Notes: generated by a model not told the origin, from the sequence alone. Positions 46,660-55,313 are shown, counted from the stretch's first letter. The stretch: DNA of 64,000 nt from Bradyrhizobium sp. OK095 (GCF_900109945.1 NZ_FOBX01000022.1:19435-83434), one strand, 5' to 3'. Translations and numbers: made by a program.

Positions 46660-46833
46660 TCCCCCTCCCTGGAGGAACAGGGATACACCGCACAAATGGC
46701 GTAAACCTTAGGAAAGCCAGTTACCTAAGCATTAATCCGGTTGCACGGTCGGGCCGGGGTGCAGCGGTGCGGGAATCGCGCCGCGGTTGCGCGGTTCCCG
46801 CGATAATCGCTGCGCTGCATCATTAATCTTGGC

Positions 46834-46990
46834 TTAATGCGAGGCGCCAGTGCTCTTGTCGCCGCCGCCATTGCGGAGACGTCCGACCACGCCTGTCGGG
46901 AAGAAATAGACGCTGGCGATGAACAGCAGCCCGAGCCACAGCAGCCAGCGGTCGGGATGCAGCAGCCCCGGCAGCAGCGGCAGGCCGGCA
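46834..46990 (-). pseudogene. detached 3' end of a livM-type permease gene
   Basis: The minus strand encodes AGLPLLPGLLHPDRWLLWLG and continues LLFIASVYFFPTGVVGRLRN, almost the same as the C-terminus of the intact livM gene (51744-52814), then a different tail GGGDKSTGASH and a stop. The DNA 46895-46989 matches 51790-51884 at 94 of 95 positions, while the bases nearer the stop differ much more. No start or upstream domain is present. It marks the far boundary of the inserted cassette. Confidence 0.85.
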
Positions 46991-47063
46991 TTGGCGAGCA
47001 TCAAGGTCGCTCGCGGTATGGCTGTCTGGGTCAATCACTTATAAAGTCCCAGCCCGATGATTC

Positions 47064-47474
47064 TTACCTCTTGCGGACCGCATCCAATATCAGATCGCAG
47101 GCCGCATCGCGGTCGCACGTAGACGCTGGCGCTCGGAGCACCGACCATTCCTCGTCAGTAATGTAATGAAACTCGTGCGGTACCTGGCAGTCGAGCGTGC
47201 CGGTTTCGGTCAGGAGAAAGTTGATCTTTTTGCCCTCGCCGCATTTGAGCTCGAATCTGGTGTAGGTCCTGGAAAAGGTCTCCGGCCGCAGGAAATAGAC
47301 CCGGCACATCGCCGCACCGTACACCAGGGCATGATGGTCGAACATCAACCGCTCGGCGCGAGGAGCGCGCTTGTAGAAATAGCAGGAGACGTTCCTGCCG
47401 ATCAGGGCTTCGTGCAGCGCTGCTGCGCCCTGGGTGTCTTCCTCGCAGAACGATAGCGCGACGACGTAGCTCAC
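47064..47474 (-). CDS. small TIR-like protein
   Basis: This 136-residue protein begins MSYVVALSFCEEDTQGAAALHEALIGRNVSCYFY, matching the TIR beta-A/alpha-A pattern (ISYSxxD...LxxxLxxxGxxVFxD). It continues ALVYGAAMCRVYFLRPETFSRTYTRFELKCG, where the catalytic Glu of NAD-cleaving TIR domains would be Glu75. The BB loop is atypical, so enzyme activity is uncertain. It starts at GTG 47474, 29 bases after the NTPase stop. It could be the NAD-cleaving effector, or a signalling partner of the NTPase. Confidence 0.6.
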   Translation of the reverse strand: MSYVVALSFCEEDTQGAAALHEALIGRNVSCYFYKRAPRAERLMFDHHALVYGAAMCRVYFLRPETFSRTYTRFELKCGEGKKINFLLTETGTLDCQVPHEFHYITDEEWSVLRAPASTCDRDAACDLILDAVRKR

Positions 47475-47503
47475 TTGTCCGCTTCACGTTTCACTTGATC
47501 TGT

Positions 47504-50323
47504 TCATTTCAATTTTTCGATGATGCCTTCGATGAACTTGTCGATAATTCCACGATTATGTCTCTCCAAGACGAAGGTCTCGACATCGGAGATGAATCGC
47601 TTCTGGATCCAGAGATCCTGACCTTCCTGCTCAATCAGCCCGATCGACGCGCCGATCTTCACCGTTGTGCTGAACGACAATTTCGTCTTCCCGACGAAAT
47701 TAGCCTGCATCGTCGCCATTTGGCGCCGATGGAAAAACGAATTGTTGAGCCGGAATTTTCCGAGGAAGCTCCGTGCATGTTGTTTGGCATCTTCGATCTG
47801 GTTGCTCTCGCGCTCGACGCGGCGCGCCATCGATTGAAGAAAGACATGATCTAGGTCGCAGCCGACGAAGATCGCTTCAGCCGCGTTGGTCGACAGGGTA
47901 CGGGCGAGGCCCGTCCTGATCCGCGAATTGATGAATCGCGTCTTCTCGGCGGAGAACTTGCATCGCGGGAAATCGGCAAAATCGATGATGCTGGCGCCCT
48001 CGACATGCATCTCAGAGAAGTCGAATCGAGCGCCCGACGCAGACGGTATGTTGTGAAGCGCGACGTGTTTCAGAAGGAGCGGCGCGGCTCTCACGCTGAA
48101 CAGGTCCACCAGCAGGTTGGTCGATCGGGCCATCAATTGATCGTTCGCCCCTCTCATCAAGATCTGAAGGCCTATATTCATGATCAGAGATGCGTTCCGG
48201 TAATATTGCTCGTTCTGATCTTCGTACAAAAAAGCGTCCTCGGAGCCCGCAATCAGTTGATGCATCTGGTATACGACCGCGTCGGAAAGCTCGGATACGC
48301 GCGAGGCCACGTCCTTCACGAACGGTGAGTTGATTTGCCCCCTGTCCGCCATCAGAGTGGCTTCGGACGCGCTGATCGACTCCTTGTCCGCCAAGTAGCG
48401 GCAGACCGCGACCGCCAAGAACAACTCGAATACGGCGACGTCCGTGAACTCGACGATGTGGGGGGTGTGCAGGAGAGGATGATGGTAGAACTGCTCGATG
48501 ACTTTGTCGTCGTAATTGGTGTTGAAGCGCTTGAAATAGCGGATGACGTCGGTTCGATCGAACCTTCCACGTCCCTGAACCGCAAGTTCCAGGAATAACT
48601 TGGCCTGAAAATCGACCGATGACAGCGACGCCAGGTATTTTCCGTAGCCGTATTTTGCTTCTTCGCGGTCGCAGACCTTGTAGACAATGTAATCCAGCTT
48701 CCTAGTGACATCTAGATACTCGCTCGACTGATATAGCTTGTCGCTCGTAGTCGACTCCCGGCCGTCCTGAATCGAATCACAGATGATCCGAATGACGAAC
48801 GGCAGGATGCCGTCCTCGTAGGTTAGCTTCAGGTCGGCGATGAATTCGCGTGCGTCGCGCTTGAGCCGCTCAACGTCGCCGAACCGAAGGTCCAAATATT
48901 CGTCGATCTGCTCCGGCGCAAAGGGCAAAAGATCATAGGCGTCGAACCCGAATTCTTCCGGAATCGAACCGAGGCTGTCCATGCTTCGGCACGTCAAGAT
49001 GATCTTTCCCTTGCGCATGTAGTTCGAGTACTTGTTGACGCTATCGAAGAACATGCGGAGGGAATCGAGGGTCGGGATGCGCGAAATGATCTCGTCGATA
49101 CCGTCGATCACGATCGAGATCCTGCCGGTGTCGAAGACCCAGGCGAATTCCTTTTCGCTCAACGCGCCCACGTCATGCCCGGAATAGATCGAGCGGATCA
49201 GGTTGAACAGCGTGAAGGTGCCGCGAAGCTCAGGCGTCTCCGACAGTTCGGTGGCGATCCGGGTGGCGTCGAACACGATGAGATCGTGCTTGCCTGCGGT
49301 CTGAAGCGCGGCGCTCATGTAGGAGAACAAGGTCGATTTTCCGACACCGCCGGCCCCCTTGATCAGCAGGACCGAGTTCTGACTGTCTTCCTCGACGAGC
49401 TTCTGAGATATATAGTCGAACGTATCCGTGATCAGCGCGCCGTCGGCTTCCCGTCGCATGCGGGACGCAATGATGCGTGGCACGCTCGCCTGTGATGAAT
49501 GTACGAAGGAGAGCGAGAAGCGCGACTGGAGGAAATCGTCCAGATACATATGGTTCGTCGCTGCAGGCAGATTCTGCTTGATCGTTCTCAGCCAAGTGTC
49601 GCGATTGGTGACATATTTCGGATCGACAAGCACCAAGAGCGTCTGGTCCTTCGTCAGCCCGGAATGGGATTTCAGGAACATTTCTGCAGTCCGAGAGATT
49701 ACGATCTTGGCCGGAAGGTACAGAATGTAATTCACCGATCCGAGAAACGTGTCGATATATTTGTAAAGGGCGTAGTTCACCCGCATCTCGGCGCGCATTT
49801 CCAGCGGTGATCTCGGGATTTCTTCTACCGTCTTGGAGAAGGCGGCCCGCAGGATATCGATCAGGTCGGGGTGATACTCTTCGGCATTGTCGTCGTCGGT
49901 CGAGAGGCCGGATCTGACCCAGGTTCTAACCTGCTGTTGGAATGCGGCCTGAGCGTCCAGGCGAAAATGCAGCCGGTTGAAATTGAACTCCGGTCGATCC
50001 GTGATCGGATCCTCCCCGAGGATGGCGAGGACGCGGCCGCCCTTGTTGATGTAGTCGAGGATGACTTCCTTCTCTGCGCGCGCCTCCGTATCCAGATAGC
50101 GAAAGAAGGCGTCCGAGATGAGGATGATCAGCCCAATCGCCGAACTATTCCTGATGTTCTGCAGGACGTCGCCGTCGGTCGAAAAGATCCGGTGAGGATA
50201 CAGGCCATCGATGTTTGTCGAGATCAGAAGCCGCTCTTCGGCGAGAGCGGTCAGCAGCGCTTGGCCAGCATCCCGCGTGCTCCGGTTGCCCAAGACGGTG
50301 ACGAATTTGGTTCTGACCGTCAC
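47504..50323 (-). CDS. NACHT-type STAND NTPase with TIR-like N-terminus
   Basis: This 939-residue protein is presumed cytoplasmic. Residues 1-110 form an alpha/beta domain (FVTVLGNRS; SAIGLIILISDAFFRYLDTE; EKEVILDYINKGGRVLAIL) resembling TIR. Walker A GAGGVGKST is at 323-331, the NACHT Walker B VIDGIDE at 405-411, and the sensor IILTCRS near 441-447. LLPFAPEQIDEYLDLRF is a typical NACHT helical segment. A pentapeptide-like stretch (FDFSEMHVEGASIIDFADF) and a small C-terminal helical domain follow. I chose GTG 50323, which has AGG upstream and follows the membrane gene by 16 bases; the frame before it lies inside that gene. It is the probable sensor/switch of the cassette. Confidence 0.82.
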   Translation of the reverse strand: MTVRTKFVTVLGNRSTRDAGQALLTALAEERLLISTNIDGLYPHRIFSTDGDVLQNIRNSSAIGLIILISDAFFRYLDTEARAEKEVILDYINKGGRVLAILGEDPITDRPEFNFNRLHFRLDAQAAFQQQVRTWVRSGLSTDDDNAEEYHPDLIDILRAAFSKTVEEIPRSPLEMRAEMRVNYALYKYIDTFLGSVNYILYLPAKIVISRTAEMFLKSHSGLTKDQTLLVLVDPKYVTNRDTWLRTIKQNLPAATNHMYLDDFLQSRFSLSFVHSSQASVPRIIASRMRREADGALITDTFDYISQKLVEEDSQNSVLLIKGAGGVGKSTLFSYMSAALQTAGKHDLIVFDATRIATELSETPELRGTFTLFNLIRSIYSGHDVGALSEKEFAWVFDTGRISIVIDGIDEIISRIPTLDSLRMFFDSVNKYSNYMRKGKIILTCRSMDSLGSIPEEFGFDAYDLLPFAPEQIDEYLDLRFGDVERLKRDAREFIADLKLTYEDGILPFVIRIICDSIQDGRESTTSDKLYQSSEYLDVTRKLDYIVYKVCDREEAKYGYGKYLASLSSVDFQAKLFLELAVQGRGRFDRTDVIRYFKRFNTNYDDKVIEQFYHHPLLHTPHIVEFTDVAVFELFLAVAVCRYLADKESISASEATLMADRGQINSPFVKDVASRVSELSDAVVYQMHQLIAGSEDAFLYEDQNEQYYRNASLIMNIGLQILMRGANDQLMARSTNLLVDLFSVRAAPLLLKHVALHNIPSASGARFDFSEMHVEGASIIDFADFPRCKFSAEKTRFINSRIRTGLARTLSTNAAEAIFVGCDLDHVFLQSMARRVERESNQIEDAKQHARSFLGKFRLNNSFFHRRQMATMQANFVGKTKLSFSTTVKIGASIGLIEQEGQDLWIQKRFISDVETFVLERHNRGIIDKFIEGIIEKLK

Positions 50324-50339
50324 TTTCGTGCCTGTTCGA

Positions 50340-51446
50340 TCATATGACGAATTTGACCCGTATGAAGGTTCGCAGGAACTCTCGCATTTCGGAGTAGGCG
50401 AGCCGTTCCATGTCCTGCATAACTTCGATTTTTTCGGAGATCTGCGTCGATGTATCGAACCGGCGCTGGATTTCCTGCACGCTGTGGAGGTATGATGTGT
50501 AACGCTCCAGCTCCCGCTCCGGCTGCAGCCCTCTTTCGAAGGCGCCCACCGCGACCGACACGATTGCAATCCACATCGCCGCGACCGGCAGGAGCGCCGC
50601 GAACTGGGCGTGCCCGCTGCCGCCTCCGAAAACATAGGCGTAAGTGACCGCGGATACGGTCAGGAAGTGCGTCAGGAGCAGGAAGCCGATGCTGAAACTT
50701 CCGACAAGCTCGAACAGCTGCGCCTGGCCCGTCGGCAGAAGCGAGGCGGCCGTGTGGCTCTCACTCAATTTGTAGGAGGCGTAGTCGGCCTGGTGCTTGA
50801 TCCGCAGTTCGCGATAAGCATCCGCGATCGGACCGAAGCTCTCCTCGTCGATCGGCAACTCGTGCGCATGTCCATCATGTAAGGGCGCGTATTCGACGCC
50901 GCGCTCGCTGATCGTGCCCGTGAAATGCGAGTCCAGTTTTTGCAGGAATTGCGCGCGGAAGGTTTCAAATTGATTGCGTCGCTGATTCAGATAGCGCTCT
51001 TGCGCGCCGTGGCGGATTGCCAGGAGATAATCCGGGATATTGTAAACTAGGTCCTCGAAATGCCACTGCCGGATGCGTTCGGCTGCAAAGCGTTGTAGGA
51101 GCCAGTTGCGCTTCGTCTTGCCGGCGAGCGCTTTCGAGAGCCCCAGATAAACGCTTGCCAGGCCAAACGTGCCACCCAGCAGCGCCAGAGCGACCTCGCC
51201 GTGAAACTTGTGAGCGATGGGCTCGGCCGCGCTTGCCATCAGGGCGATAGCGCCAAGCGAGACAGCGCAGATTCCGAAAATGCGTCCAGAGTGTTTAGCG
51301 GCGATAGCGCCCTTCTCGTAGATCGCGAACGTGGTGCGAAGTTCGGGATGATCGAGCACGGGGTAAAGCGACGGAAACTTGGCCGCTGCGAGCCGTCTGT
51401 CGTTTTCCGCCAACAGCAGATCATCGTTGAATCTTTGGCTAATCAT
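50340..51446 (-). CDS. SLATT-like four-helix membrane protein
   Basis: This 368-residue protein has two hydrophobic pairs: about residues 56-73 and 84-104, and about 245-270 and 281-303. The first pair and the following KTKRNWLLQRFAAERIRQWHF (about 110-130) match the SLATT plan of two helices then a Trp/Arg-rich helix. That family is predicted to form membrane-damaging pores in nucleotide-triggered conflict systems. The C-terminal VMQDMERLAYSEMREFLRTF is a conserved-looking helical tail. ATG 51446 has GGGGCGGA just upstream; 51509 is the alternative. It is the first gene of the cassette. Confidence 0.68.
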   Translation of the reverse strand: MISQRFNDDLLLAENDRRLAAAKFPSLYPVLDHPELRTTFAIYEKGAIAAKHSGRIFGICAVSLGAIALMASAAEPIAHKFHGEVALALLGGTFGLASVYLGLSKALAGKTKRNWLLQRFAAERIRQWHFEDLVYNIPDYLLAIRHGAQERYLNQRRNQFETFRAQFLQKLDSHFTGTISERGVEYAPLHDGHAHELPIDEESFGPIADAYRELRIKHQADYASYKLSESHTAASLLPTGQAQLFELVGSFSIGFLLLTHFLTVSAVTYAYVFGGGSGHAQFAALLPVAAMWIAIVSVAVGAFERGLQPERELERYTSYLHSVQEIQRRFDTSTQISEKIEVMQDMERLAYSEMREFLRTFIRVKFVI

Positions 51447-51743
51447 TCCGCCCCAATGATTGTTGCCCGACACCCTATTGTTACCCGTCGGAATAGCCGA
51501 TGCAACCATTGGTTATGGTCGGGCCGGCCAACGCCTCGATTGGTGGGCGCTTAAAGCCCGGAGCGAGCGCTTGACCAGGCAGCCCTCTGTCAGATCAGGT
51601 GCAGGGCAACTGATGGCAGTCTTGCTCTGCACGTGAAGAGGCACAGTGAGGTTGTGCCGGCCGCCAAAACGAGGCGGGTTATGCAAAAAGATATAGCAAT
51701 ATCAGATGCATAGAAAAGGTGCATGGAATTGTCTTTGCAGGCG

Positions 51744-52814
51744 TCACGGCTTGGTGCCTCCGCCGCTGCGCAATCGCCCGACCACGCCGGTCGGGAAGAA
51801 ATAGACGCTGGCGATGAACAGCAGCCCGAGCCACAGCAGCCAGCGGTCGGGATGCAACAGCCCCGGCAGCAGCGGCAGGCCGGCTTCGCTCGCCGCCTTG
51901 GAGGCAACGCCCATCAGCGATTGCAGATAGTTCTGGGCGAGAATGAAGATGGTGGCACCGATGATCGCGCCGTAGATGGTGCCCATGCCGCCGATCACCA
52001 CCATCAGCAGAATGTCCAGCATGATCGAGAAGCTGAGCGAGGTGTCGGGGCCGGCATAGCGCAGCCACAGCGCGTTCAAAATGCCGGCGCTGGCGGCGAC
52101 GAGGGCCGCGAGGCAATTGGCGTAGGTGAGGTGAAAGACGGTGCGGAAGCCGAGCGCCTCGGCACGAAAGCGGTTCTCGCGGATCGCTTGCAGCACGCGC
52201 CCGAACGGCGAGTTCACCACCCGCAGCAGCGCCAGGATCATCAGGGCCGAGACGGCGAACACCAGATAGAAGGTCAGGATTCGGCCGTTGACCTCGAAGC
52301 CGAACAGGCTTTTGGAGATCAGCACCGTGCCGGGACGCAGCAGCTCGGGCAGCTGGAAGCTGCGCCCGTCCTCGCCGCCGGTCAGCCAGGACAGCTGCGA
52401 GGCCAGCACCTGGAAGGCGGAGGCGACCGCGAGCGTGATCATGGCAAAGAAGATCGCGGCCACGCGCAACGAAAACAGGCCAATCGCGAGTGCGAGCAGG
52501 GCTGCGAGCGGCAGGCCGACGACGATGCCTGTTGCGACCGCGGCCCAGTTCGGACCCATGCCGTACAGCGCGATCGCGATGGCGTAGCTGCCGATGCCGT
52601 AGAACATGGTGTGGGCGAACGACACCGAGCCGGTATAGCCAAGCAGCAGATCGTAGGACGCCACCAGCGCGGCGAAGACGCAGATCTTGGCGGCGACGTT
52701 CAGCGCCTTGGCACCCGGGAACAGGAACGGCGTCGCCGCCAGCGCCAGGATGATGACGACAAGAACGAGCGTGAGCACGCGGCTGCGCGGAGGATCGCCA
52801 GACAGAAGCATCAT
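51744..52814 (-). CDS. livM: branched-chain amino acid ABC transporter permease LivM
   Basis: This 356-residue inner-membrane protein has about ten hydrophobic segments. It includes LLLGYTGSVSFAHTMFYGIGSYA and the EAA-like cytoplasmic loop SPFGRVLQAIRENRFRAEALGFRT, followed by VIGGMGTIYGAIIGA. It pairs with LivH to form the channel. Its ATG at 52814 overlaps the LivH stop (ATGA). The last 50 codons are repeated at 46834-46990. Substrate may be an amino acid, urea, amide or aromatic acid. Confidence 0.92.
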   Translation of the reverse strand: MMLLSGDPPRSRVLTLVLVVIILALAATPFLFPGAKALNVAAKICVFAALVASYDLLLGYTGSVSFAHTMFYGIGSYAIAIALYGMGPNWAAVATGIVVGLPLAALLALAIGLFSLRVAAIFFAMITLAVASAFQVLASQLSWLTGGEDGRSFQLPELLRPGTVLISKSLFGFEVNGRILTFYLVFAVSALMILALLRVVNSPFGRVLQAIRENRFRAEALGFRTVFHLTYANCLAALVAASAGILNALWLRYAGPDTSLSFSIMLDILLMVVIGGMGTIYGAIIGATIFILAQNYLQSLMGVASKAASEAGLPLLPGLLHPDRWLLWLGLLFIASVYFFPTGVVGRLRSGGGTKP

Positions 52815-53821
52815 CGGCTGGTCACCGCATAAAGGCCGCGCGGTCGCCACATCAGAATGGCGACCATCAGCAGGATGTTGGAGACGAGGGCGAGTTTCGG
52901 CACCAGGAAGCCGCCGTAATTGGCGACCATCGCCACCAAAATCGCGCCGATGAAGCAGCCGCCGATCGAGCCGAGCCCGCCGATGATGACGACGACAAAG
53001 ATCAGGACCGTGAGCTCGTCGCTCATGGAGGCATGGACCTGCTCGCGATAGAGCGCCCACATCACGCCGCCGAGGCCGGCCAGCGCCGATCCCGTCATGA
53101 ACACGCCGAGGAAGAGGCGGCGGATGCGATAGCCGAGCGCCTCGACCATCTCGCGGTTCTCGACGCCGGCGCGGATCAGCAGCCCGAGCTTGGTGCGGTT
53201 GAGCACGAGCTGGATCGCGACGAAGACGGCGAGCCCGATCAGCATCGCCAGCACGCGGTACTTGGCAATGGCGACGTCGCCAAAGATGAAGGAGCCGCGT
53301 AGCGATGTCGGCAGCGGCACCGGGATGATCTGCGGTCCCCACAGCGCGTACATCGTCTGCTCGGCGACGATCAGGCCGCCGGTGGTCATCAGGATCTGCT
53401 TCAAATGCTGGCCATAAACAGGAAGGATCAGCACGCGCTCGACGATCAGGCCGAGTGCGCCGGAGACGGCCATCGACAGCAGCGCCGCCGGCGCCAGCAC
53501 GGCGAGATTCATCCAGAGTGAGTCCGCCTGCATTGAGGCCGCGAACGGCGCCAGCACCAGCGTCGCGACATAGGCGCCGACGGCAATGAAGGCGCCATGG
53601 CCGAAATTCAGCACGTCCATCAGGCCGAACACCAGCGTCAGGCCGGAGGCCATGATGAAGATCATCATGCCCATGGCAAGGCTCGCGGCGGTCAGCGTCA
53701 GCCAGGTGCTGGGCGAGCCGATCAGGGGTATCGTCACCAGCGCCAGTGCGATCGGCAGCAGGATCGGCGCGATGTCGCGCTTGGGTTTCGGCAGCGGATC
53801 GGTTGCGGCGAGTTCAGTCAC
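52811..53821 (-). CDS. livH: branched-chain amino acid ABC transporter permease LivH
   Basis: This 336-residue integral membrane protein has LNFGHGAFIAVGAYVATL near the N-terminus, the cytoplasmic loop NRTKLGLLIRAGVENREMVEALGYRI, and IIGGLGSIGGCFIGAILVAMV. It forms a heterodimer with LivM. The start is GTG 53821, overlapping the LivF stop (GTGA); the much longer frame upstream lies over the LivF gene and is ignored. Confidence 0.92.
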   Translation of the reverse strand: MTELAATDPLPKPKRDIAPILLPIALALVTIPLIGSPSTWLTLTAASLAMGMMIFIMASGLTLVFGLMDVLNFGHGAFIAVGAYVATLVLAPFAASMQADSLWMNLAVLAPAALLSMAVSGALGLIVERVLILPVYGQHLKQILMTTGGLIVAEQTMYALWGPQIIPVPLPTSLRGSFIFGDVAIAKYRVLAMLIGLAVFVAIQLVLNRTKLGLLIRAGVENREMVEALGYRIRRLFLGVFMTGSALAGLGGVMWALYREQVHASMSDELTVLIFVVVIIGGLGSIGGCFIGAILVAMVANYGGFLVPKLALVSNILLMVAILMWRPRGLYAVTSR

Positions 53822-54540
53822 TGATGCGCCTCCAGGCTCAGGCCGAGCAGCCGCTCCTGCAGCGGCACGTCGGCGGCCAAGGCTGCCATCTCGCCACGAT
53901 GGACGATGGTGCCGTTGTCCATGACCAGCACCTTGTCGCCGAGCTCGCGGGCGGCAAAGAAATTCTGCTCGACGAGCAGGATCGTGGCGCCCTTGCGCTT
54001 GATCTCTTTCAGGCACTCGATCAGCGCCACGATGATCGCAGGCGCCAATCCCTTGGTCGGTTCGTCGATCAGTAACAGCTTGCGCGGCTCGATGATGGCG
54101 CGCGCGATCGACAGCATCTGCTTCTGCCCTCCGGAGAGGCTTCCCGCGCGTGACAGCCAGAACCGGCGCAACGCCGGGAAGAAGCCAAAAATCCATTCGA
54201 GCTGGGTGTCGTCGAGCGGCCCGTCGCGCGCGGCGAGCACGAGGTTCTCTTTGACCGTGAGGTCGGAAAACACCGCCATGCTCTCGGGCACGTAACCGAC
54301 GCCGCGCCGCGCGATATCGGGCGTGGCGCGGCTCTCGATGCGCTCGCTGGCGAGGCTGATCTCGCCGGAAGAAGCCTGCCACAGGCCCATGATGGTGCGC
54401 AGCGTGGTGGTCTTGCCGGCGCCGTTGCGGCCGAGCAGCATCGTGACCTGTCCCTGCGCAACCGCGAGGTCGATGCCCTGGAGAATGTGGTAGCGGCCGA
54501 TATGGGTGTGCACGCCGGAGAGCTTCAAAAGATCGCTCAT
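53818..54540 (-). CDS. livF: ABC transporter ATP-binding protein LivF
   Basis: This 240-residue ATPase has Walker A LLGRNGAGKTTTLRTIMGL, signature LSGGQKQMLSIARAI, Walker B KLLLIDEPTKGLAP and the switch His region LLVEQNFFAARELGDKVLVMDNG. The shorter LivF type lacks the extra loop of LivG. It drives transport with LivG. Its ATG overlaps the LivG stop by four bases. Confidence 0.94.
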   Translation of the reverse strand: MSDLLKLSGVHTHIGRYHILQGIDLAVAQGQVTMLLGRNGAGKTTTLRTIMGLWQASSGEISLASERIESRATPDIARRGVGYVPESMAVFSDLTVKENLVLAARDGPLDDTQLEWIFGFFPALRRFWLSRAGSLSGGQKQMLSIARAIIEPRKLLLIDEPTKGLAPAIIVALIECLKEIKRKGATILLVEQNFFAARELGDKVLVMDNGTIVHRGEMAALAADVPLQERLLGLSLEAHQ

Positions 54541-55313
54541 GCCGCACTCCCTGAAGCTTTCTTGGGCGCAACGCCGAGATAGGCTTCCTGCACGATCGGC
54601 GAGGCGATCACCTCGGCCGGCGGGCCGTCGGCGACGAGTTGTCCGTTATGCAGCACGATGATGCGGTCGGCGAGCGAGCGCACCACGTCCATCTTGTGCT
54701 CGACCAGCAGGATGATCTTGCTCTTGTCCTGCTTGAGCTGCGCGATCAGGTTCAGCACCACCGGGACCTCGTCGATGCTCATGCCGGCCGTCGGCTCGTC
54801 GAACATGAAGACCTTTGGCTCCAGCGCGATCATCAGCGCGACCTCGAGCTTGCGCTGGTCGCCATGTGACAGCACGGTCGCGGCGACGCCGCGGCGGCCA
54901 CCGAGCGCGACCTGGTCGAGAATGGCATCGGCGCGCGCGATCAAATCGCGGCGGACCATCCAGGGCCGCAGCATGTCGTAATGCGTGCCATCAGCGGCCT
55001 GCACCGCGAGGCGGACGTTCTCTTCGACCGTCAGATTCGGAAAGAGGTTTGTGAGCTGGAACGCACGCCCGAGACCCGCACGGGTCCGCAGCGGCGCGGA
55101 GTGCGCCGTGATGTCGGTGCCGTCGAACAGGATGCTGCCGTGTGAGGCGCGCAGCTGGCCCGAGATCAGGTTGAAATAGGTGGTCTTGCCGGCGCCGTTA
55201 GGTCCGACGATGGCGGTGAGCTCGCCGGGGCGGAACGTGCAGGTGACGTTGTTGACCGCGACATGGCCGCCGAAGCGGATGGTGAGGTCGCGCGTCTCTA
55301 GCGTCAGGGCCAT
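54537..55313 (-). CDS. livG: ABC transporter ATP-binding protein LivG
   Basis: This 258-residue ATPase has Walker A VGPNGAGKTTYFNLISG, RAFQLTNLFPNLTVEENVRLAVQ, a signature-like VLSHGDQRKLEVALMIA, Walker B KVFMFDEPTAGMS and ILLVEHKMDVVRSLADRIIVLHNG. The signature reads LSHGDQR rather than LSGGQ, which is the usual LivG-type variant. It lies 63 bases downstream of the binding-protein gene. Confidence 0.94.
   Translation of the reverse strand: MALTLETRDLTIRFGGHVAVNNVTCTFRPGELTAIVGPNGAGKTTYFNLISGQLRASHGSILFDGTDITAHSAPLRTRAGLGRAFQLTNLFPNLTVEENVRLAVQAADGTHYDMLRPWMVRRDLIARADAILDQVALGGRRGVAATVLSHGDQRKLEVALMIALEPKVFMFDEPTAGMSIDEVPVVLNLIAQLKQDKSKIILLVEHKMDVVRSLADRIIVLHNGQLVADGPPAEVIASPIVQEAYLGVAPKKASGSAA

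Larger units (their letters stand above)
46991..51743. mobile_element. inserted conflict/defence cassette between duplicated livM ends
   Basis: About 4.75 kb lies between the two directly repeated livM 3' ends. It has three same-strand genes (SLATT-like, NACHT NTPase, TIR-like) and lower G+C than its surroundings: the row 48661-48720 has 28 G+C of 60, versus 45 of 60 at 51841-51900 in livM. No integrase, transposase or phage gene is present, so the way it moved is unknown. The right limit is approximate; 51510-51743 contains no gene. Confidence 0.65.

Noticed and set aside
50324..50635. N-terminal extension of the NACHT NTPase frame
   Set aside because: It reads Ser/Arg-rich sequence inside the membrane-protein gene; GTG 50323 directly after that stop is a better start.
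47064..51446. A CRISPR-Cas or restriction-modification system
   Set aside because: No repeat-spacer array, Cas, methyltransferase or restriction subunit signature is present in the cassette.
46747..51535. GGTCGGGCCGG shared at about 46747 and 51525 as an attachment core
   Set aside because: At 11 G+C-rich bases it is too short to distinguish from chance; the 95-base livM repeat is the better boundary.
46991..51743. Interpretation of the cassette as a prophage or integrative element
   Set aside because: No integrase, transposase, phage structural or replication gene is present; only the direct repeats support insertion.
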